Below are positions 38,081-47,038 of a stretch of 64,000 bases of DNA, piece by piece; the first letter of the stretch is position 1, and the number at the start of each line of letters is the position of its first letter. The position numbers were made by a program, and so were the translations under genes. The stretch is from Brevundimonas sp. UBA7506 (GTDB lineage: Bacteria > Pseudomonadota > Alphaproteobacteria > Caulobacterales > Caulobacteraceae): positions 301,555 through 365,554 of the forward strand of contig NZ_DLNQ01000010.1 in the NCBI RefSeq assembly GCF_002479495.1. Direction: 5' to 3'. The notes beneath the pieces are model-generated. The model had not been told where the DNA came from and did no database searches. It saw only the letters and a program-made list of their open reading frames with translations.

Positions 38081-38986
38081 TCAGCGCAGCAGGTCGCCCC
38101 AGCGCCACTGGCCCGTTCCCAGGGCCAGCCGCGCCGCGCCCGGGCCGTCGCCCAGGGTCAGCAGGACATAGCCCCGCACCGTCTCGGTCTTGCAGGCGCG
38201 CGGCGTGAAGCCGACGGTGACCGCCACGGCCTGACGCACGCCCGCCAGCCCCTTGCCTTCCTGACCGGGGCTCAGCACCCAGTCGCCGTTCCACACCAGG
38301 ATGGCGCGACCATTGGCCCCCGAGGTGCGATAGGCTTCGTTCAGGGCGGCGCGGACGCCGGGCGCGTCGCGCAGGGCGTTCTGCAGGCGTCGAACCATGT
38401 CGCACGACCCGCCTTGGCCGGAGCCCGAGCCGTCGCCGCTGCCCGATCCGCTGCCGGCCCCGGTCCCGCTGCCCGTTCCCGAACCGGCCCCGTTTCCGGC
38501 CCCGCCGCCCGCCGTCATGGCTCCGGCCAGGGCCGCGTCGCCCAGAAAGACATAGGAAACGCTGGGCGCCGGGGCGGTGATCGGCACCGGGGCGACCGTC
38601 GGCGAGCGCGGCGCCGGCCGGCTGGGCCGGGGCGAAGGCCGCGTCGGCGCGGCGCGCTGGGCCTTGGCCGGCTTTTTCTCGGGCGCAGGCGTGGGAACCG
38701 GCGCAGGGGCCGGCGTCGGGGCGGGCGCGGGCGATCCCCCTCCGCCTTCATCCGGCGACGGCACAGGGGCCGGCGGCGGCGGATCGACCAGCATCACCTC
38801 GATCGGTTCGGCCTCGGGCGGATAGACGGGCGTCTTGGCCGGGGCCAGCAGGATCAGGGCCAACACCAGCAGGTGCGCGCCGACGCTGGCGACCATGGTC
38901 AGGGCTCGCCGCCTCGCCTTGCGCCGCCCCGGCGACGCCGCATGACGCGGAACCGAAAAGGAACCGTCTGATCTTGCGCCGCTCAA
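38081..38986 (-). CDS. TonB-like protein with atypical C-terminal domain
   Basis: The 301-residue product begins (TTG 38986) with a basic segment and one membrane helix (TMVASVGAHLLVLALILLAP), then PPEAEPIEVMLVDPPPPAPV and a long Pro/Ala/Lys spacer, the plan of TonB. The C-terminal 105 residues, from GSCDMVRRLQNALRD through GRAILVWNGDWVLSPGQEGK and TVGFTPRACKTETVRGYVLL to GTGQWRWGDLLR, do not look like the normal TonB receptor-binding domain. A Gly/Ser repeat of about 35 residues joins the parts. I recall similar proteins beside T2SS clusters in sphingomonads. It may energise or regulate the nearby receptor or contact the secretion system; this is inference. Confidence 0.7.
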   Translation of the reverse strand: MSGARSDGSFSVPRHAASPGRRKARRRALTMVASVGAHLLVLALILLAPAKTPVYPPEAEPIEVMLVDPPPPAPVPSPDEGGGGSPAPAPTPAPAPVPTPAPEKKPAKAQRAAPTRPSPRPSRPAPRSPTVAPVPITAPAPSVSYVFLGDAALAGAMTAGGGAGNGAGSGTGSGTGAGSGSGSGDGSGSGQGGSCDMVRRLQNALRDAPGVRAALNEAYRTSGANGRAILVWNGDWVLSPGQEGKGLAGVRQAVAVTVGFTPRACKTETVRGYVLLTLGDGPGAARLALGTGQWRWGDLLR

Positions 38987-39281
38987 GCAGTCGCTTCCCT
39001 AAGCTTCACCGCTGACAAGACTAAACTGAACAAAATGAATATCCCGACGCGCGACCTCAGGACATTGAGGCGCTCTCTGGTAACCCTTCATCCGCGTCAG
39101 CATCATGGCGCCGCGCCTTGAATACGCCCAACTTTGCAAAATCGGTGATTTCTAAAGTTTTTCTATGGTTAAGCTGAAACCATGTCTTCGGTTGCGCGTC
39201 TTTGCAGCGCCGTTCCCTGCATCTGCGGGTGCAGCAACGCGCAATCCCCGGAGTAGCGCCCCGGAACGAAGGAGACTCAAC
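38987..39281. other. Intergenic region before the OmpA-like gene
   Basis: This 295-bp stretch is visibly less GC-rich. It contains ATGGTTAA (39165-39172; TTAACCAT on the other strand), a possible CtrA half-box about 110 bases before the OmpA-like start, and AAGGAG six bases or so before the TTG start. No convincing gene was seen on either strand. Confidence 0.4.
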
Positions 39282-39854
39282 TTGATCAAACTGACATCTA
39301 AGGCGGTCGCGGCCAGTGCAGTGGTGGTGCTGGTAGGGCTGACCGCAAGCGGGTGTGCGAGCCATCGCTTCGTGCGTGAAAACGTCGCCGTCGTCGACGA
39401 ACGCGTCACACAGGTCGACAGTCATCTGACCCAGGTCGAAGGCACCGCCGGCGAAGCGCTCGCTCGGGCCAACGCCGCGCACAAGCTGGCCGAAGGCAAG
39501 TTCCTGTACGAGATGGTGCTGTCCGACGACTCGGTGAAGTTCCCGGTCAACCGCGACGCCCTGTCGCCGGAGGCCGAACAGCGCCTCTCCGAACTGGTGC
39601 AGCGCCTCAAGGCCGAAAACCGCAACGTCTACCTGGAAATCCAGGGACACACCGACTCGGCCGGGGACGAGCGCATGAACGAGCAGCTCGGTCAGGCTCG
39701 CGCCGAAGCCGTGCGCCGCTACCTCAGCAGCCAGGGCATCGCCCTGAACCGCATGGCCACCATCTCCTATGGCGAGACCAAGCCGGTCGCGCCGAACAAC
39801 ACCCGCGAAGGCCGGGCGCAAAATCGCCGCGTGGCGATCATCGTCCTCAGCTGA
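39282..39854 (+). CDS. OmpA-family outer-membrane lipoprotein
   Basis: The 190-residue precursor begins with TTG (39282), nine bases after AAGGAG, and has a lipoprotein signal IKLTSKAVAASAVVVLVGLT-ASGC with cleavage before Cys. After a coiled-coil-like stretch (RVTQVDSHLTQVEGTAGEAL) comes an OmpA C-terminal domain: VNRDALSPEAEQRLSELVQR, the peptidoglycan-binding LEIQGHTDSAGDERMNEQLG and RAQNRRVAIIVLS. The Asp and Arg that hold diaminopimelate are present. It should anchor the outer membrane to the wall. It is not a typical Pal, since tolB is not adjacent. Confidence 0.88.
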   Translation: MIKLTSKAVAASAVVVLVGLTASGCASHRFVRENVAVVDERVTQVDSHLTQVEGTAGEALARANAAHKLAEGKFLYEMVLSDDSVKFPVNRDALSPEAEQRLSELVQRLKAENRNVYLEIQGHTDSAGDERMNEQLGQARAEAVRRYLSSQGIALNRMATISYGETKPVAPNNTREGRAQNRRVAIIVLS

Positions 39855-39896
39855 CCGGCGGCGGCGGCTTGCCCGTGCGAGCCGCCGCCTGTTGTT

Positions 39897-41516
39897 TCAG
39901 GCGGGTGAGGCCCGACCCAGGATCTTGTCCGCATTGATGTTCGCGTCAAACGCGCCATAGGCCGCGCCGCGCGGTTCAAGGCGCAGACGACAGAAGGACC
40001 CGGCGACGGGGCTTTCGTTCATCAGCAGCACCGCGGCCTGCGCCGCCAGCGCCAGCCGTTCGACCGTCAGGCGCGCCGCGCCCTCCGACGCCGGAGCGAG
40101 GTCCAACCCATCCAGCCAACGGTCATAGGCGCCGTCCCGTCCGCGCACGGCCTCCAGAAACCCGCGCAGGGCCTCGACCGCCTCCGGTTCGCGTCCGAAC
40201 GCGCGCAGCACATCGAGCGCGATGACATTGCCCGAACCCTCCCAGATGGCGTTCAGCGGCGATTGGCGGAACAGGCGCGGCATGGGGCCGGTCTCCACGT
40301 AGCCCGCCCCGCCGAGACTCTCCATCGCCTCATAGATCATCCCCGACGCGCGCTTGCAGACCTGGTATTTGGCGATCGGCGTCAGCAGCCGGCCGACCGG
40401 CTCGTCGCGGTCGAAGGTTCCCGCCAGGTGCAGCGACAGGGCCGTGGCCGCCTCGCTTTCGACCGCCAGATCGGCCAGGACCGCCGCCATCATCGGCTGG
40501 TCGATCAGCCGTTTCTGAAAGGCGGTGCGGTGGGCGGCGTGCCAGATCGCCTGAGCCAGCGCCCCGCGCATCTGCTGGGCCGAGCCGATCACGCAGTCCA
40601 GCCGGGTGTGCTGGACCATGCGGATGATGGCGGCGACGCCTCGCCCCTCCTCGCCGATCCTCTGGGCCAGGGCGCCGTGATACTCGACCTCGGACGAGGC
40701 GTTGGAGCGGTCGCCCATCTTGTCCTTCAGCCGCACGACGCGGAAGCCCGCATTGCGCGTTCCGTCCGGCAGCCAGCGCGGCAGCAGGAAACAGGTCAGG
40801 CCGCCCGGCGCCTGGGCCAGCGTCAGGAAGGCGTCCGACATGGGGGCCGAGCAGAACCACTTGTGCCCCGTCAGCCGATACCAGCCCTCCTCGCCCGTCG
40901 GCTCGGCGCGGGTGGCGTTGGCGCGCACGTCGGACCCACCCTGCTTCTCGGTCATGGCCATGCCGATGGTGACGCCCGCTTTGTCCGAGGCCGGACGGAC
41001 GGCGGGGTCGTAGCGCCCGCCCCTGATCTTCTCGATCCACGACGCGCCCACGTCCGGCTCGACCGCCAAGGCGGGAACCGAGGCGTAGGTCATGGTCATG
41101 GGACAACTGGTCCCCGAGTCCGCCTGCCCCGTCAGGAACAGGACGGCGGCGTGCAGGACATGGCCGTTCGCCGTGCCGTCCCAGGCGGCGGAGGCCAGCC
41201 CCGCCTCCAGCCCGAGTTGCATCAACTGATGATAGGCCGGATGAAAGGTCACCTCGTCGATGCGGCGGCCGTAGCGGTCGTGGGTGTCCAGCACCGGCGG
41301 CACGCGGTTGGCCTGAACGCCCCAGTCGATGACCTCGGCCGAGCCGCAACGAGCGCCGAGGGCCGTCAATCGGGCTTCGTGCTGCCCCCCGCCCGCGCGG
41401 CGCACCGCATCCAGCAGCGCCCGGTCGCCGGTGAAAAGGTTGACGTCCTCCAGCGGCGGCGGCTGGTTGGTCACTTCGTGGGTGTCGAGGTCGGCGATAG
41501 GACGCAAGGACGACAT
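39897..41516 (-). CDS. aidB: AidB-like acyl-CoA dehydrogenase
   Basis: The 539-residue flavoprotein has the long N-terminal arm typical of AidB (HEVTNQPPPLEDVNLFTGDR), then the acyl-CoA dehydrogenase core: TGQADSGTSCPMTMTYA, MAMTEKQGGSDVRANATRAE, the FAD-binding LTGHKWFCSAPMSDAFL, and ESLGGAGYVE...RQSPLNAIWEGSGNV near the C-terminus. AidB is induced with the adaptive response to DNA alkylation in E. coli; in Caulobacterales the substrate is unproven. The gene is single, followed across a paired repeat by trhO on the same strand. Confidence 0.88.
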   Translation of the reverse strand: MSSLRPIADLDTHEVTNQPPPLEDVNLFTGDRALLDAVRRAGGGQHEARLTALGARCGSAEVIDWGVQANRVPPVLDTHDRYGRRIDEVTFHPAYHQLMQLGLEAGLASAAWDGTANGHVLHAAVLFLTGQADSGTSCPMTMTYASVPALAVEPDVGASWIEKIRGGRYDPAVRPASDKAGVTIGMAMTEKQGGSDVRANATRAEPTGEEGWYRLTGHKWFCSAPMSDAFLTLAQAPGGLTCFLLPRWLPDGTRNAGFRVVRLKDKMGDRSNASSEVEYHGALAQRIGEEGRGVAAIIRMVQHTRLDCVIGSAQQMRGALAQAIWHAAHRTAFQKRLIDQPMMAAVLADLAVESEAATALSLHLAGTFDRDEPVGRLLTPIAKYQVCKRASGMIYEAMESLGGAGYVETGPMPRLFRQSPLNAIWEGSGNVIALDVLRAFGREPEAVEALRGFLEAVRGRDGAYDRWLDGLDLAPASEGAARLTVERLALAAQAAVLLMNESPVAGSFCRLRLEPRGAAYGAFDANINADKILGRASPA

Positions 41517-41589
41517 CGGCGGGCTCCGTTCAGGCTCGACGCGAGCATGGCACGGGCGCGGCGAGAGGCGAAACCGGCCCCCTCTTTCC

Positions 41590-41708
41590 GCTCATCCCCG
41601 CGGAGGCGGGGACCCAGTAAGAGCCCCAAGCACTTCGGGTGAAAGCAGCAACCCAGCCAACCGCGACTACAGCCAAAGCATTGGGTCCCCGCCTCCGCGG
41701 GGATGAGC
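41590..41708. repeat. Paired palindromic repeat upstream of the AidB-like gene
   Basis: Arms GCTCATCCCCGCGGAGGCGG... (41590-41617) and ...GCCTCCGCGGGGATGAGC (41681-41708) are near-perfect inverted copies with a 63-bp spacer. The right arm ends ten bases from the trhO stop, so it may terminate trhO. It is the same family as the pair inside gspI. Confidence 0.75.
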
Positions 41709-41717
41709 GGGGGTGGG

Positions 41718-42668
41718 TTAGTCTGCCCGCTTCTGCACCGCCCCCACATGCCCGACGCCGCGCCGCGCGGCGATCTCCATCTGCCTGTGCCGCTCGGCAT
41801 AGCCCTCGCGCTGTTCGTCGGTGCGTGCGTCGTGGCACCGCTCGCAGCAGACGCCCTCAACATACAAGGGCGACAGGCGCGCCTCGGGGCTGACCGGCAT
41901 GCGGCAGCCGCGGCACAGGCTGTGATCGCCTTCCTTCAGGCCATGGCCGACCGCGACGCGCTCGTCGAAGACGAAGCAGTCGCCGCGCCACAGGCTCTCG
42001 GGCTCGGGGATGGTCTCGAGGTATTTCAGGATGCCGCCTTCCAGATGGAAGACCTGCTCGACGCCCTCGGCCTTGAGGAAGGCTGTGGCCTTTTCGCAGC
42101 GGATGCCGCCGGTGCAGTACATGGCGACCTTGGGCGGATTGGGCCGGTCCAGCAGGGCGCGGCCCTCGGTGCGGAACCAGTCGGGAAACTCGCGGAAGGT
42201 GCGCGTGTTGGGCTGGATCGCGCCCGCGAAGGTCCCGACCTCGACCTCGTAGTCGTTGCGGGTGTCGATCACGATGGTGTCGGGATCGGCGATCAGGGCG
42301 TTCCAGTCCTGGGGCGAGACATAGGCGCCGACGCCGTCGACCGGGTCGATGTCGGTCACGCCCATGGTGACGATCTCGGCCTTCAGCCGCACCTTCATGC
42401 GGTGAAACGGCATGACCTCGGCGGTCGAGTATTTCAGCTCCAGCCGGTCAAAGCCGGGCATGGCGCGGATGCCGTCCACCACGCGGGCGACGGCGGCGTC
42501 CGGCCCGGCGATGGTGCCGTTCAGACCTTCGTGGGCGACCAGAAGCGTGCCGCGTACCTCGGTCCCGCACAGGTCCAGCAGATGCGCCTGCACGGCTTCG
42601 CGGTCCGCAATCGGGGCAAAGCGATAGAGGGCGGCGACGCAGACGGGCGAGGCGGTTTCAGGCGTCAC
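41718..42668 (-). CDS. trhO: tRNA uridine-34 hydroxylase TrhO (YceA-type rhodanese)
   Basis: TrhO uses O2 to form 5-hydroxyuridine at the wobble base of several tRNAs. The 316-residue protein has an N-terminal ferredoxin-like part ([32 protein letters not shown]), a rhodanese domain with [20 protein letters not shown] and the catalytic Cys in [16 protein letters not shown], and a C-terminal metal-binding region ([21 protein letters not shown]). These segments are characteristic. It stands between a paired repeat and the divergent cheB. Confidence 0.93.
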   Translation of the reverse strand: MTPETASPVCVAALYRFAPIADREAVQAHLLDLCGTEVRGTLLVAHEGLNGTIAGPDAAVARVVDGIRAMPGFDRLELKYSTAEVMPFHRMKVRLKAEIVTMGVTDIDPVDGVGAYVSPQDWNALIADPDTIVIDTRNDYEVEVGTFAGAIQPNTRTFREFPDWFRTEGRALLDRPNPPKVAMYCTGGIRCEKATAFLKAEGVEQVFHLEGGILKYLETIPEPESLWRGDCFVFDERVAVGHGLKEGDHSLCRGCRMPVSPEARLSPLYVEGVCCERCHDARTDEQREGYAERHRQMEIAARRGVGHVGAVQKRAD

Positions 42669-42798
42669 GAAAGGAGGTCCCGGCGGGCGGCGATGAAAAG
42701 GAAGCGGCCTCTATAGGCCCCGCAGCCCCGCGCGTCACGGCGACAGCTTGTTTACAACTATGAGTTACATTCAGCCTTCAACCTGAAGGATACTCGCC

Positions 42799-43863
42799 TT
42801 GCCGGAAGCCGCGCCCGTTCGAGACCCCCGCATTCGCGTCATGGTCGTGGACGACAGCGCCATCGTGCGCGGCCTGATCGTGCAGACGCTGGAACGCGAC
42901 CCGGCGCTGAGCGTCGTGGCGCGCGCCGCCAATGGCGAGGCGGCGCTGGCGGAGCTGGCGCGGACGCCCGTCGACGTGGTGGTGCTGGACATCGAGATGC
43001 CGGTCATGGACGGGCTGACCGCCCTGCCCCTGATCCTGCAGCGCCAGCCGGACGTGAAGGTGGTCATGGCCTCGACCCTGACGCGGCGCAACGCCCGCAT
43101 CAGCCTGCAGGCGCTGCAGGCCGGGGCCGCCGACTATGTGCCCAAGCCCGAGACGGGCGGCCTGGTCGGGGCCGAGGACTTCGCCCGCGAACTGACCGCC
43201 AAGGTGAAGGCTCTGGGTCGGCAGGGTTCGCCCGTAAGCGCGCCGACCGTTGTGGCTCCCGCCGTTCGCCCCGCCCCCCTGTCGCCGCCGGTCCGGCCTC
43301 AGGTCGTGGCCATCGGCGGCTCGACCGGGGCGCCGCCCGCCCTGATGAGCCTGTTCGAGGCCCTGAAGGGCGAGCTGGAGCAGGCGGTGCTGCTGACCCA
43401 GCACATGCCGCCGACCTTCACCGCCATGCTGGCCGAGCAGCTGGAGCGCGCGGGCGGACGCCCCGCCGCCGAGGCCCGCGACGGCGAGCCCGTCCTGCCG
43501 GGCCGCATCTATGTGGCGCCGGGCGGCTGGCACATGACGGTGGGCCGCAGCGGAAAGGTGCCGGTCATCCGGCTGAATCAGGAAGCGCCCGAGCACTTCT
43601 GTCGGCCCTCGGTCGATCCCATGCTGCGCTCGGCGGCGGCGGTCTATGGCCCCGGCCTGCTGGCGGTGATCCTGACGGGCATGGGCTCTGACGGCGCCGA
43701 GGGCTGCCGCGCCGTGGCCGAGGCCGGCGGGCGCTTCATTGTTCAGGACGAGGCGACCAGCGTGGTCTGGGGCATGCCCGGCGCCGCGGCGAAAACGGGA
43801 CTGGCCGAGGCGGTTCTGCCGATCAACCAGATCGCGCCCTGGGTGCGGAGGGCCTGCGCATGA
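42799..43863 (+). CDS. cheB: Chemotaxis methylesterase CheB (accessory locus)
   Basis: CheB demethylates or deamidates receptors when phosphorylated by CheA. The 354-residue protein has a receiver (DD at VMVVDDSAIV, Asp in VVLDIEMPVMDGL, Lys in YVPKPE) and a methylesterase domain with the triad Ser (AIGGSTGAP), His (TQHMPPTF) and Asp (LTGMGSDGAEG). The start is TTG (42799) after AAGGATAC; no ATG with family similarity precedes it. It overlaps cheR by four bases, so the pair is an operon. It diverges from trhO and belongs to the 42.8-51.2 kb chemotaxis set. Confidence 0.94.
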   Translation: MPEAAPVRDPRIRVMVVDDSAIVRGLIVQTLERDPALSVVARAANGEAALAELARTPVDVVVLDIEMPVMDGLTALPLILQRQPDVKVVMASTLTRRNARISLQALQAGAADYVPKPETGGLVGAEDFARELTAKVKALGRQGSPVSAPTVVAPAVRPAPLSPPVRPQVVAIGGSTGAPPALMSLFEALKGELEQAVLLTQHMPPTFTAMLAEQLERAGGRPAAEARDGEPVLPGRIYVAPGGWHMTVGRSGKVPVIRLNQEAPEHFCRPSVDPMLRSAAAVYGPGLLAVILTGMGSDGAEGCRAVAEAGGRFIVQDEATSVVWGMPGAAAKTGLAEAVLPINQIAPWVRRACA

Positions 43864-44669
43864 CCGCCGCCTATGAGGGCTTCCGCAAGCTGGTGCTGGA
43901 CCGCTCCGGCCTCGTTCTGACAGCGGACAAGGACTATCTGCTGAAAAGCCGGCTGGAGCCTCTGGCCCGCAAGGACGGGTTTGACGGTCTGGATCAGATG
44001 CTGGCCCGCGTCGGCGCCGAGCCATCCGGGGCCCTGGCCCAGCGCTGCATCGACGCCATGGCGACGCATGAATCCTTCTTCTTTCGCGACACGACGCCCT
44101 TCGACCAGCTGCGCGACACCCTGCTGCCCGACCTTCTGGCGGCGCGGGCGGACAGCCGCACCCTTCGCATCTGGAGCGCCGCCTGCTCCAGCGGACAGGA
44201 GCCCTATTCCTTGGCCATGCTGCTGATGGAGGAGCAGGCGCGGATGCCCGGCTGGCGTATCGAGATCCTGGCCACGGACATGTCCCAGCCGATACTGGAG
44301 CGCGCCCGCAGCGGCCTTTACAGCGACTTCGAGGTGCGGCGCGGTTTGACCGAAACACGACTGGCCCGCTGGTTCACGCGTCAGGGGGATCAGTGGCTGC
44401 TGTCGCCGCAGGTGCGGTCGATGGTGCGGTTCGCCCCGCACAACCTGCTGGCGGGAACAGCGGGTCTGGGCCGGTTCGACCTGATCTTCTGCCGCAACGT
44501 GCTGATCTACTTCGACCGCGAGCGGAAGCAGACCGCCCTGACCCAGATCGGTCAGGCGCTGGAACCCCACGGCGCTTTGGTGCTGGGGAGTGCGGAGACG
44601 GTGGTGGGATTGGACAGCGGCTTTGCGCCGGTCGTGGGGCTGCGCGGGGTGTTCAGACGGGGCGGCTAA
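43860..44669 (+). CDS. cheR: Chemotaxis methyltransferase CheR (accessory locus)
   Basis: CheR uses S-adenosylmethionine to methylate receptor glutamates. The 269 residues include the N-terminal helical domain (RKLVLDRSGLVLTADKDYLL), MATHESFFFRDTTPFDQL, the SAM-binding IWSAACSSGQEPYSLAMLLM, EILATDMSQPILERARSG and LIFCRNVLIYFDRERK. All key segments are present. No C-terminal TPR extension exists. It follows cheB in frame-overlap and precedes, tail to tail, a lower-GC orphan. Confidence 0.94.
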   Translation: MTAAYEGFRKLVLDRSGLVLTADKDYLLKSRLEPLARKDGFDGLDQMLARVGAEPSGALAQRCIDAMATHESFFFRDTTPFDQLRDTLLPDLLAARADSRTLRIWSAACSSGQEPYSLAMLLMEEQARMPGWRIEILATDMSQPILERARSGLYSDFEVRRGLTETRLARWFTRQGDQWLLSPQVRSMVRFAPHNLLAGTAGLGRFDLIFCRNVLIYFDRERKQTALTQIGQALEPHGALVLGSAETVVGLDSGFAPVVGLRGVFRRGG

Positions 44670-44701
44670 CCCGGGGCTGAGACACTGCGCTTGTAATTTT
44701 A

Positions 44702-45202
44702 TTAGCTAAAATGACCGTCACGTATAAATACCAACGACAACTGCAACAATGGCGCAGCTATCCCCGCTACAAATGCAATGGCAGAAATTAGTTCGAGAAA
44801 CCACCTATCGATAAACTCTTTTGGACTGAATGGCTCTGGCCATGCTTCATGAAGATCACCATCGATCATCGCGTATCGAACGCTGTGAAGAGCGCTTAAG
44901 GTTGCCTCTGCGCGAGCGACATTGAGGAGGGTCGAAACCCCGACCACAATCAATCCCATCCCAAATAGGATCGCGGAAGGGAAAAGGAGCGCAATGATCG
45001 CCTTGCTTTGAGCAGTTACCGGACCACTCAAAACCTCAGTGATGCGCGCCCCGACCGCCGTGAAGCCGGCACCGTTGCCGACGCCGACAATGAGTTGCCA
45101 GCGACGACCGATCTGCTTCGCCTCGGCGTGGGCGTCGCGGATATACGTCTCCACCTGATCGCGGGTAAGAAACCGCTCATTTTTGACGTCGTCAGCCATC
45201 AT
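44702..45202 (-). CDS. Hypothetical membrane protein in a low-GC patch
   Basis: The 166-residue protein has a charged N-terminus (ADDVKNERFLTRDQVETYIR), two membrane segments about 70-105 (IIALLFPSAILFGMGLIVVG) and one near 140-160 (LELISAIAFVAGIAAPLLQL). No family was recognised. Its DNA is markedly AT-richer than the chemotaxis genes around it, and codon choice differs (TTA, ATA, AAA used), so it is likely a recent arrival between cheR and the MCP gene. Confidence 0.6.
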   Translation of the reverse strand: MMADDVKNERFLTRDQVETYIRDAHAEAKQIGRRWQLIVGVGNGAGFTAVGARITEVLSGPVTAQSKAIIALLFPSAILFGMGLIVVGVSTLLNVARAEATLSALHSVRYAMIDGDLHEAWPEPFSPKEFIDRWFLELISAIAFVAGIAAPLLQLSLVFIRDGHFS

Positions 45203-45355
45203 CGCCCCCCGAATGGTGCATTCGTGTAACGGCAGCCCAAGAGAAGTACCTTCACACGTCTGGGTACTAGATGAAGCGGCCTCGATTGGCTTTCAAGCCT
45301 CTGCTGCGCCCCCTCCCCGTCGCTGCACGACAAGGGAGAATTGAAGGATTACTCA

Positions 45356-45390
45356 GGGGGCGAAGACGGCGTCGCGCCGCCTTCGCCCCC
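45356..45390. terminator. Strong hairpin after the MCP gene
   Basis: GGGGGCGAAG (45356-45365) pairs with CTTCGCCCCC (45381-45390), and CGGCG/CGCCG extends the stem inside. It lies 27 bases beyond the MCP stop on the minus strand. No long T-run follows. The rest of 45203-45355 shows no gene. Confidence 0.7.
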
Positions 45391-45417
45391 TCTTCGTCCC
45401 GTCGCGGCCCTCGGGGC

Positions 45418-47016
45418 TCAGGCGGCGGCGAGGCGATCCATTTCCGCCGTCAAGGCTTCGGCCTGGCGGGCCAGTTCGCCCGAGGCGTTGAGCAGTTCCG
45501 ACGAGGCGTCGCTGGTCTGCACGGCCGCGGCGTTGACCCCGGCGATGCTGGTCGAGACCTGACGCGTGCCCTCGGCGACTTGAGTCACGTTGGCGGCGAT
45601 TTCGCGGGTGGCGGCGGACTGTTCCTCGACCGCCCCGGCGATGGCCGAGGCGATGTCGGCCACCTTGCGGATGGTGTCGGTGATGCTGCCGATGGCCCCA
45701 ACCGAGGTCTGGGTCGCCGACTGCATGGCCGCCACCTGGGACGAGATTTCGTGCGTCGCCCGCGCCGTCTGATCCGACAGGCTCTTCACCTCGGACGCCA
45801 CGACGGCGAAGCCCTTGCCCGCCTCGCCCGCCCGCGCCGCCTCGATGGTGGCGTTGAGCGCCAGAAGCTTGGTCTGGCCGGCGATGTCGTTGATCAGGGT
45901 GACGACATTGCCGATCTTCTGCGCGGCGTCGGCCAGGGTGCGGATGGCCTCGCTGGTGCGGTCGGCCTCGGTCACGGCGTGCTGGGAGATGCTGCTGGAC
46001 TCGGCCACCTGCCGCGCGATCTCGGCGATGGAGGCGGTCAGTTCCTCGCCCGCCGAGGACACGGTCTGGACGTTGACCGAGGTGACCTCGGCCGCTGCCG
46101 TCACGGACCCGGCCTGGCGCGTGGTTTCCTCGGCCGTGCCCGCCATGCCCTCGGCCGTGGCCCGCATCTGCGAAGCCGCCGAGGCGACGATGCCCGAGAT
46201 TTCCGTCACCCGCGCCGCCACCTGCTTCTGGGCGCTGATGTCGGTGGCGAACTTGACCACCTTGAGCGGCGTGCCGCGCGCGTCGAGGATGGGGTTGTAG
46301 CTGGCCTGCAGCCAGACCTCGCGCCCGTCCTTGCCGACCCGACGGTACTGACCGGCGTCGTATTCGCCGCGCCCCAGCTTCTCCCAGAAGGCGCGATAGG
46401 CGCCCGATTGCACCTCGGCGGGATCGACGAACATGGAGTGATGGCGGCCGACGTTCTCCTCCGACCGATAGCCGGTAGTGCTCAGGAAGTTGCCGTTGGC
46501 GCTCTGGATCGTCCCGTCCAGATTGAATTCGATCACCGCCTGGGCCTTGCTCAGCGCCTCCAGCATGCCGGCGTGCTTGCGCAGCTCGGTGACGTCGTTC
46601 CACTCCAGCACATTGCCGACGTAGTCGCCGCCGGCGTCCAGCACCGCCATGACCCGGAGCGCGAACCGCAGGTCGCCGACGCTGATCTCGGCGATGTGCG
46701 GGCGAGCCAGGGGGTGGGCCAGCATGGCGCGCTGGTGCGATGGGTCCTTGTGGAAGACGTCGATGGAGGTGCCCACCATCCGGTCCAGCGCCACTCCGGG
46801 GAAGGCCTTGGCGAAGGCGGCTTCATTGGCCTTCAGCAGGGCGCGGGTGGCGTCGTTCAGATCGATGATGGTCAGGTCGCGGTCGACCATCATCAGGGCG
46901 GCCGAGGTGGACCGCACCACCGCGCGGGCGAAGGCGTCGGGATCGTCCTCGGGCCCGGCCACGATCAGATCGTCCAGGCTCTCAGCAGCTTTAGCGGCGG
47001 CGGCGGTGCGCGACAT
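45418..47016 (-). CDS. Soluble PAS-PAS methyl-accepting chemotaxis protein
   Basis: The 532-residue receptor lacks any membrane helix. Two PAS domains (about 30-150, [20 protein letters not shown]; about 160-275, [20 protein letters not shown] with [19 protein letters not shown]) precede an MCP signalling domain whose hairpin tip is [27 protein letters not shown]. It should sense a cytoplasmic cue, perhaps redox or flavin/heme-linked, and form a complex with the adjacent CheW and CheA. There is no xWxxF tail for CheR/CheB docking, unlike the other receptor in this window. It ends with a strong hairpin. Confidence 0.92.
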   Translation of the reverse strand: MSRTAAAAKAAESLDDLIVAGPEDDPDAFARAVVRSTSAALMMVDRDLTIIDLNDATRALLKANEAAFAKAFPGVALDRMVGTSIDVFHKDPSHQRAMLAHPLARPHIAEISVGDLRFALRVMAVLDAGGDYVGNVLEWNDVTELRKHAGMLEALSKAQAVIEFNLDGTIQSANGNFLSTTGYRSEENVGRHHSMFVDPAEVQSGAYRAFWEKLGRGEYDAGQYRRVGKDGREVWLQASYNPILDARGTPLKVVKFATDISAQKQVAARVTEISGIVASAASQMRATAEGMAGTAEETTRQAGSVTAAAEVTSVNVQTVSSAGEELTASIAEIARQVAESSSISQHAVTEADRTSEAIRTLADAAQKIGNVVTLINDIAGQTKLLALNATIEAARAGEAGKGFAVVASEVKSLSDQTARATHEISSQVAAMQSATQTSVGAIGSITDTIRKVADIASAIAGAVEEQSAATREIAANVTQVAEGTRQVSTSIAGVNAAAVQTSDASSELLNASGELARQAEALTAEMDRLAAA

Positions 47017-47038
47017 GGCAGGCTCCTTGGTGGTCCGA

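Noticed and set aside
38981..39005. A further copy of the 40-bp repeat, because CTCAAGCAG occurs at the start of the TonB-like gene
   Set aside because: Only the nine-base entry matches; there is no CGC-loop stem and no TAG exit at the right distance.
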